From Ardenticatenales bacterium (lineage in GTDB: Bacteria > Chloroflexota > Anaerolineae > Epilineales > Epilineaceae): a stretch of DNA of 64,000 bases. The notes under the pieces are model-generated. The model made no database searches and had not been told where the DNA came from. It saw only the letters and a list, made by a program, of their open reading frames with translations. The stretch covers positions 32,856 to 96,855 of the forward strand of contig JADYYS010000011.1 in NCBI GenBank assembly GCA_020853525.1, given 5' to 3'. The translations under genes were made by a program, and so were the position numbers. Shown piece after piece: positions 59,664 through 64,000 of this stretch. How positions within the stretch are numbered: position 1 is the stretch's first letter; every line of letters starts with the position of its first letter.

Positions 59664-62315
59664 CTACAGCGTCGCCAGGAACGCGATGAGCGCTGCCTTG
59701 TCCGCCGGCGCGAGCTCCTCGCCGAACGTGTGACCCGCGTTCTCGAGGACCATCGTGTTGCTGGCGTACAGCCGCAGGATCGCGTCCATGTGGTCGCCGA
59801 AGGCGTCGATCACGCCCGTCGGGTCGGCGACGACGGCCGCGGCGATCCCGTCCAGCTCGGCGAGCAGGCCGGGGGCCTCGTCGCCGTAGCGTGCTTGCAG
59901 GTCGGCGGTCAGCTCGGCACGCGCCGTCCGCGTGCGCACGAGGTCGGCCAGCAAGCGCTTGTAGTCGAGGCTGCCGATCATCGCCACCGGCACGCCCTGT
60001 GGAATGCGGATGGCCAGTCGGAGCTTGGCGTCGTCCGCGCTGTCGGCGAGGGCCGGGCTGAACGCGCGGACGATGTCCTCGCTGAGGAGCATCGTCTTCA
60101 TCCTCCGCGCGTCGGGGTTCAGCAGGTCGGCCGCGGACGCCTTGAAGAGCGCAAACCGACCCGCCACGGACGGGTCATACGGCCAGCACGGCGGCGGGTC
60201 GGCCAGCGGCTTGCCGGCGGCGTCGATGTACGGCGAGCGGTAGAGCTCGCGCGCGGGCGGGGCACCGCCGCAGAGCTCCGGCCCCATCGCGTTGTTGTGC
60301 AGGAGCGGCGCGTGCGCCCAGACGCTCAGCAGCGACGGGACGCGGTAGTACCCGCGCCCGCCGTCGCCCGGCTCGCGGATCGCGGGGTCGGCCGGCCGGG
60401 CGCGGAGCGTGTCCGAGCCGTACTCCTCCCAGACGTGGCCGGCCATGTGGTTCGAATGGAGGGACCGGCCGCGGAACGTCCCGACCTCCTGCACCGGTAT
60501 CGGCTCGTCGCTGCCCAGCCAGTCCAGGCGGAGGTCGGGCCGGCCATCGACCGTGGCGCGGAAGTCCGCCGTCGGATGGGCCTCACCGTCCGCGTCGACG
60601 TTCTGGGAGGAGTGGCAGCCGGCGCACGTCTCGGTGAACACGGCGCGCCCACGCGCCACGGCGCCCGTCGGCGCGCCGAAGTCGGCCGCGAACTCGGCGT
60701 CCAGCTCGGCCTCGAGCGCCGCCTCGTCCGGCAGGCCGCGGGCGGCGTAGAGGTCGGACGGGCGGGCAGTGAACAGGAAGGCGACGATGTCGTCCAGCCG
60801 GTCCTCGACCGCGCGGAAGTTCGGGCAGTCGCGCCGGCACTGGCCGATGTCGAACGGCGTCTGGCCGTAGCCGCGGTGCTTGGGGTCCGGCTGGCGGAGG
60901 TCCGTCAGGTGGTTCACCCAGCACGCCTCGGCACAGCTGCCGATATTGAAGAAGACACGCTGCACGGCCTCGCGCGCGCCGATGCTGTCCTCACCGCCTT
61001 TCAGGATGTTGTGGACATCCTCCGTCTGCCGGCTGCGCTCCCAGCACTTGCCCGTCCGCCCCGGCTCGCACCAGCAGCTGCGCTCGTCCGCCCCCGCCGG
61101 GCAGGCTGCCGCCTTGCGCCACTTCACGATGTCGTGCGGATGGACGGGCCGCTGGGCGAGGTTGATGAGCGCGTTCTGCGTGCCGGGGTTCGAGACGCCG
61201 TCGTTCGGGACGGCCGACGTGTCCGTGGCGCCGGGGCGGGCCGGGACGAAGATCTGCCACTCGATGCTGTTCGTCGGCATCCCAGAGGCCATGATCTCGG
61301 AGAACCGGGCGTACTGGTTGCCGACGAGCCCGTCCAGGTTCGCCCACTCGGGCTTGGCCGGGTCGGCGGGCGGATGCAACGGATCGAACGCGATGTGGCA
61401 CGCGCCGCACGCCATGCCGATGAGGAACGGCGGCTCGATCGAGCCGTCCGCCAGGCGGTTGTCGCCGATCGCGCCATCGAGCGAGCTGCCGAACCCCTCC
61501 CACGTGGCCGGCGACCCGGTCGTCGCCAGCCACGCTTCGCGATCGAACCGCGGGTTCGGGAACTTCCGCAGCCCCATCGCCCCCGCCGACGTCCCGAACG
61601 CCAGGCCGCACGCGCTCTCGCGCTGATCCGTCGTGCCGTGGACGTCGTCCGCCGCCGGCGGCGCGTCCGCGAAGTCGCACGCCGGATCGCGGTACCCGTC
61701 CCGGCCGACGAACGGCAGGAGCGCGTCGTCCCCCTCGCACCAGTCCAGGCCGAACGTTTCCTCGAGCGACTTCGCCGGGCAGCCGGGCGAACCGGGCTCG
61801 CAGCAGAACGGGTTGTTGATCAGCCCCCAGATCTTGAAGCGATCCGCCCGCTCGCGCGCGTTCAGCACCCGGAACCAGTCGATCGTGGCGCCCATCCGCT
61901 GCTGGAACGTGTACGTGTGGAAGCGCGCGTTGCCGGCCGTGGCGTTGAACCAGATCTCGCGACCGGCGTTTTCGGACGCCGTGAGGCGCGGGTCGCCGCG
62001 GTAGCCGGGGGCGGTGGCAAGGGTCGGGGTGGCGGTGTCGGCGAGGGTTGCGCTCAGGGCGGAGGTCGACGTGATGGCGGTCGTCGCCGTCGTGGCCGTC
62101 GTCGTGGTCGTCACGGTCGTCGTCGTGACCGCGACCGTGTCCGTCACGACGCCTTGGGCGATCGGGGCGGCCAGCGACCGGGGCGTCGCGCGGCCGAACG
62201 GCGACCAGATCGGCGCGACGAACACGGCGGCGGCAGCGGCAGCGATGACGGCCACCGCCGCAGCGGCGAGCGCCGCGGTCGAGAGGCGACGGGGGGCGAC
62301 GGTCGACGGCATCAT
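59664..62315 (-). CDS. Large di-haem c-type cytochrome, peroxidase/RoxA-like
   Basis: 883 residues; ATG 62315 has GAGGTG at good distance. One N-terminal membrane segment (about 12-34) is followed by a Thr-rich linker (T-V-T-T-T-T-T-A-T-T-A-T) of the Chloroflexota type. Haem motifs are M-A-C-G-A-C-H-I and E-T-C-A-G-C-H-S. The ending carries V-P-S-L-L-S-V-W-A-H-A-P-L-L-H-N-N, the family signature seen also in the two smaller paralogues, and a large Cys-rich insert (C-C-E-P, C-W-C-E-P) of unknown role. It opens the four-gene block and probably passes electrons or oxidises a substrate on the cell surface. It is divergent from the M15-like gene, with a 195-base gap without a gene. Confidence 0.82.
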   Translation of the reverse strand: MMPSTVAPRRLSTAALAAAAVAVIAAAAAAVFVAPIWSPFGRATPRSLAAPIAQGVVTDTVAVTTTTVTTTTTATTATTAITSTSALSATLADTATPTLATAPGYRGDPRLTASENAGREIWFNATAGNARFHTYTFQQRMGATIDWFRVLNARERADRFKIWGLINNPFCCEPGSPGCPAKSLEETFGLDWCEGDDALLPFVGRDGYRDPACDFADAPPAADDVHGTTDQRESACGLAFGTSAGAMGLRKFPNPRFDREAWLATTGSPATWEGFGSSLDGAIGDNRLADGSIEPPFLIGMACGACHIAFDPLHPPADPAKPEWANLDGLVGNQYARFSEIMASGMPTNSIEWQIFVPARPGATDTSAVPNDGVSNPGTQNALINLAQRPVHPHDIVKWRKAAACPAGADERSCWCEPGRTGKCWERSRQTEDVHNILKGGEDSIGAREAVQRVFFNIGSCAEACWVNHLTDLRQPDPKHRGYGQTPFDIGQCRRDCPNFRAVEDRLDDIVAFLFTARPSDLYAARGLPDEAALEAELDAEFAADFGAPTGAVARGRAVFTETCAGCHSSQNVDADGEAHPTADFRATVDGRPDLRLDWLGSDEPIPVQEVGTFRGRSLHSNHMAGHVWEEYGSDTLRARPADPAIREPGDGGRGYYRVPSLLSVWAHAPLLHNNAMGPELCGGAPPARELYRSPYIDAAGKPLADPPPCWPYDPSVAGRFALFKASAADLLNPDARRMKTMLLSEDIVRAFSPALADSADDAKLRLAIRIPQGVPVAMIGSLDYKRLLADLVRTRTARAELTADLQARYGDEAPGLLAELDGIAAAVVADPTGVIDAFGDHMDAILRLYASNTMVLENAGHTFGEELAPADKAALIAFLATL

Positions 62316-62510
62316 CGGGCACCTCGCGGGGGCGGGCACGGGAGACCGGTTGGGCTGGGAACACAGCGTATCACTTGGCATGGTCCAAAACAAGGGCCCA
62401 AAACAAGGGGTTGTCAAAGACGCTTCGGGTCAGGGACGGGGCGGGCGTCCGTTCGTGGCATGCCGCACGGCACGGTTGCCAAGCCCGCCGTGCACCGCCA
62501 TCCTTCGCCC

Positions 62511-63266
62511 ATGCATCCCCCCTGCGCCGGCGCGATCCTGGCTGTCCTTGCCCTGGCCGTGCCCGCCGCGCCTGTCCTACCTGCCGCGCCAGCCGTACCT
62601 GTGACATCGACGCCGACATCGACGCCGAGTACGACGCCGCGTTCGACATCGACCGTCGATCCCCTCGCCGCGATGCACCGCCACCCCCTCGCCTGCCGCA
62701 AACCGGTCGACGACATGACCCGCGTGCCGTTCAAGGGCGAAACGCTGAACGCCCGCACGCTCGCCATGCTCGAAACCGCCCAGACGATCTACGGCGGCCC
62801 CGGCGATCTCCTGCGCGTCGTCCAGGGCTCCTACACGGACGCCGTCGCGGGCAGCTTCGGCACCCATGCGGGCGGCGGGGCCGTCGACATTTCGATTCGC
62901 GACCCGCGACAGCCAGCGTCGCGTCTCTTCGACGAGGTCGAGGCGATGGTCCGTGCCCTCCGGCTGGCCGGCTTCGCCGCGTGGTACCGCGGTCCCGACT
63001 CGGTGTTCGCCGGCTCGGTGCCGCACATCCACGCGATCGCCATCGGCGACCCGGGGCTGTCGGCGGCGGCGCGAAGGCAGGTGGACGGGCGCGAGGGGTA
63101 CATGCGGGGGTTCGACGGGTTGCCGACGACGGAAGGCGATGGTGCGCCGTCGCCGGGGGGAGCGGCGCCGCCAGGGATAGATGCGCACGGCGGACCGGTA
63201 GTTTGCGGGTGGATGGGGGTGGGCGGACGAGCGAGCGGACTGGCGCGCCGGGTCCGGCCTGAATAG
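62511..63266 (+). CDS. Secreted M15-like (VanY/DacA-type) zinc peptidase
   Basis: 251 residues from ATG 62511; ATG 62460 is an alternative. Signal peptide with an Ala/Val/Pro core, then a Thr/Ser/Pro linker (T-P-T-S-T-P-S-T-T-P). The catalytic region shows S-F-G-T-H-A-G-G-G-A-V-D-I-S and V-P-H-I-H-A-I-A-I-G-D: His, Asp, His in the spacing of the M15 zinc ligands. A classical catalytic Glu is not evident, so activity is not assured. M15 peptidases trim peptidoglycan peptides or act as endolysins. A Gly/Pro/Ala-rich tail follows. It lies upstream of a lipoprotein gene. Confidence 0.7.
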   Translation: MHPPCAGAILAVLALAVPAAPVLPAAPAVPVTSTPTSTPSTTPRSTSTVDPLAAMHRHPLACRKPVDDMTRVPFKGETLNARTLAMLETAQTIYGGPGDLLRVVQGSYTDAVAGSFGTHAGGGAVDISIRDPRQPASRLFDEVEAMVRALRLAGFAAWYRGPDSVFAGSVPHIHAIAIGDPGLSAAARRQVDGREGYMRGFDGLPTTEGDGAPSPGGAAPPGIDAHGGPVVCGWMGVGGRASGLARRVRPE

Positions 63267-63357
63267 TCTGTGCCCCTCGAACGGTTCGATCCATGTCCCG
63301 TGCTCATACACCGGCCGCCCGTGACCCGGCAACCCCAGCAACACGAAGGAGCATCCG

Positions 63358-63870
63358 ATGGACCTCGGCGCCTCTTCGGTCAGCTTGACGGTGAAGGACC
63401 TGATGGCGTCGTACCATCGGTTCGCACAGGGGCGGCCAAGGCGTTCGACGAGGCGCGCACTGGCCATCGTAGCCGTCGGCCTGATGGTCGCTGGATGCGC
63501 GGACCGCGCGGCCCGACATCGACCGCTCGAGCAGTCGATGCCGGGCCCACAGAGCTTGCGCATCGCAAACGACGGCGTAGAGGACATCACGGGCTTGGTC
63601 GTCCACTTTCCGTGGGAAGAGATCACGTTCGGCGACGTTCCGGCCGGAACGACAACGGCGTACAAGTCCGTTGCCAAGGGTGTCTACGGTTATGCGGCCT
63701 ACACGTGGCAGAAGAATGGCGTGGAGCAAAATCGCTACGTCATCGACTGGGTGGGTGAGGCGCCGATGAAGGGCAGCTGGTTCACGTACACCGTCCATGT
63801 CGACACACCGAGGCGCCTGTTTGAGGACGTTCAACACATCGTGGACGTCCAGGTGACGACGGACGGCTAG
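63358..63870 (+). CDS. Putative lipoprotein
   Basis: 170 residues. GAAGGAG lies six bases before ATG 63358, so this start is preferred over 63403. After an unusually long basic lead (R-P-R-R-S-T-R-R) come the core A-L-A-I-V-A-V-G-L-M-V and a lipobox V-A-G-C. The mature part is a single small beta-domain with W-E-E-I-T-F-G-D-V, Y-G-Y-A-A-Y-T-W and D-W-V-G-E. No family is recognised. It is the last gene before the terminal repeat. Confidence 0.7.
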   Translation: MDLGASSVSLTVKDLMASYHRFAQGRPRRSTRRALAIVAVGLMVAGCADRAARHRPLEQSMPGPQSLRIANDGVEDITGLVVHFPWEEITFGDVPAGTTTAYKSVAKGVYGYAAYTWQKNGVEQNRYVIDWVGEAPMKGSWFTYTVHVDTPRRLFEDVQHIVDVQVTTDG

Positions 63871-63905
63871 TAGCCCGTCACATCTCGATTTGCGGACGAC
63901 GAACC

Positions 63906-64000
63906 ACCGGCAGCTAAAGCTGGCCGGCTGGTGGCCTTCGGCCATTGCGCCCGCCTTCGCGGGCGCTTCGGACTTCTGGGTGCCCGCGAAGGCGGGCACC
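63906..64000. repeat. Second copy of the 95-bp dispersed repeat, cut by the window edge
   Basis: Begins ACCGGCAGCTAAAGCTGGCC, then TGGCCTTCGGCCA and GCCCGCCTTCGCGGGC hairpins, and ends in the GGGTGCCCGCGAAGGCGGGC arm at the edge. It is the reverse complement of 56995-57090 with about ten changes. Both copies lie beside genes and outside them. Confidence 0.88.

Noticed and set aside
59595..62510. The long + strand frame ahead of the M15-like gene as part of that gene
   Set aside because: It lies opposite the large di-haem cytochrome, has shadow-like composition, and the signal peptide at 62511 marks the true start.

Overview
The window is very GC-rich (coding third positions are almost all G or C), tightly packed, and shows no rRNA, tRNA or CRISPR array. 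Several features point to an uncultured Chloroflexota-like bacterium. Secreted proteins carry Thr/Pro linkers (1-115, 24370-24510) and terminal V-Y-L-P / V-W-M-P motifs. The nos cluster encodes a clade II nitrous oxide reductase. Short palindromic repeats of the GTAGGGGC...GCCCCTAC type are scattered throughout. This placement is inference; no marker gene is present.

Layout. 1-3651: an FG-GAP repeat protein cut by the window edge (-), then a membrane-anchored rhodanese whose frame crosses an in-frame TGA followed by a SECIS-like hairpin. 3686-11957: three overlapping GT39-type membrane glycosyltransferase genes (-). 12071-18699: a Uma2 nuclease, a VOC dioxygenase, a HEAT-repeat protein ending in an EF-Ts-like domain, a transposase remnant, an LVIVD propeller protein, a lone MNT nucleotidyltransferase and a uracil-DNA glycosylase. 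18694-18866: an inverted-repeat element that supplies the stop codons of both flanking genes. 18861-32419: an MFS exporter, a DUF2892 protein, a C45 hydrolase, then an envelope glycan group (epimerase, GT2, Asp-box secreted protein, GT39-like enzyme) and ComEC.

32538-41151 is the nitrous oxide reduction block. It comprises a cysteine-free Crp/Fnr regulator, a palindromic FNR-type site, a DUF1858 protein, SCO, NosZ, a NosB-like membrane protein, NosD, NosF, NosY and NosL. The regulator, copper delivery (SCO, NosL), maturation (NosDFY) and the enzyme lie together, so this reads as a self-contained N2O respiration module; no nosR is seen.

41184-55232: FabV with a class V aminotransferase-like enzyme, a GT4, a CphA-like Mur ligase lacking the ATP-grasp half, DinB, a caspase-fold protein with two Tudor-like barrels, a DUF5655-type remnant, a cyclase/NB-ARC regulator, TMEM175, DUF1801, a secreted repeat protein and a HepT/MntA toxin-antitoxin pair. 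55369-62315: a four-gene block with three di-haem, RoxA/cytochrome-peroxidase-like proteins and one unknown membrane-anchored protein. 62511-64000: an M15-like protein, a lipoprotein and a second copy of a 95-bp repeat.

The most unusual items are the probable selenocysteine rhodanese, the HEAT/EF-Ts fusion, the stop-codon-donating repeat element, the caspase/Tudor architecture and the di-haem cytochrome block.
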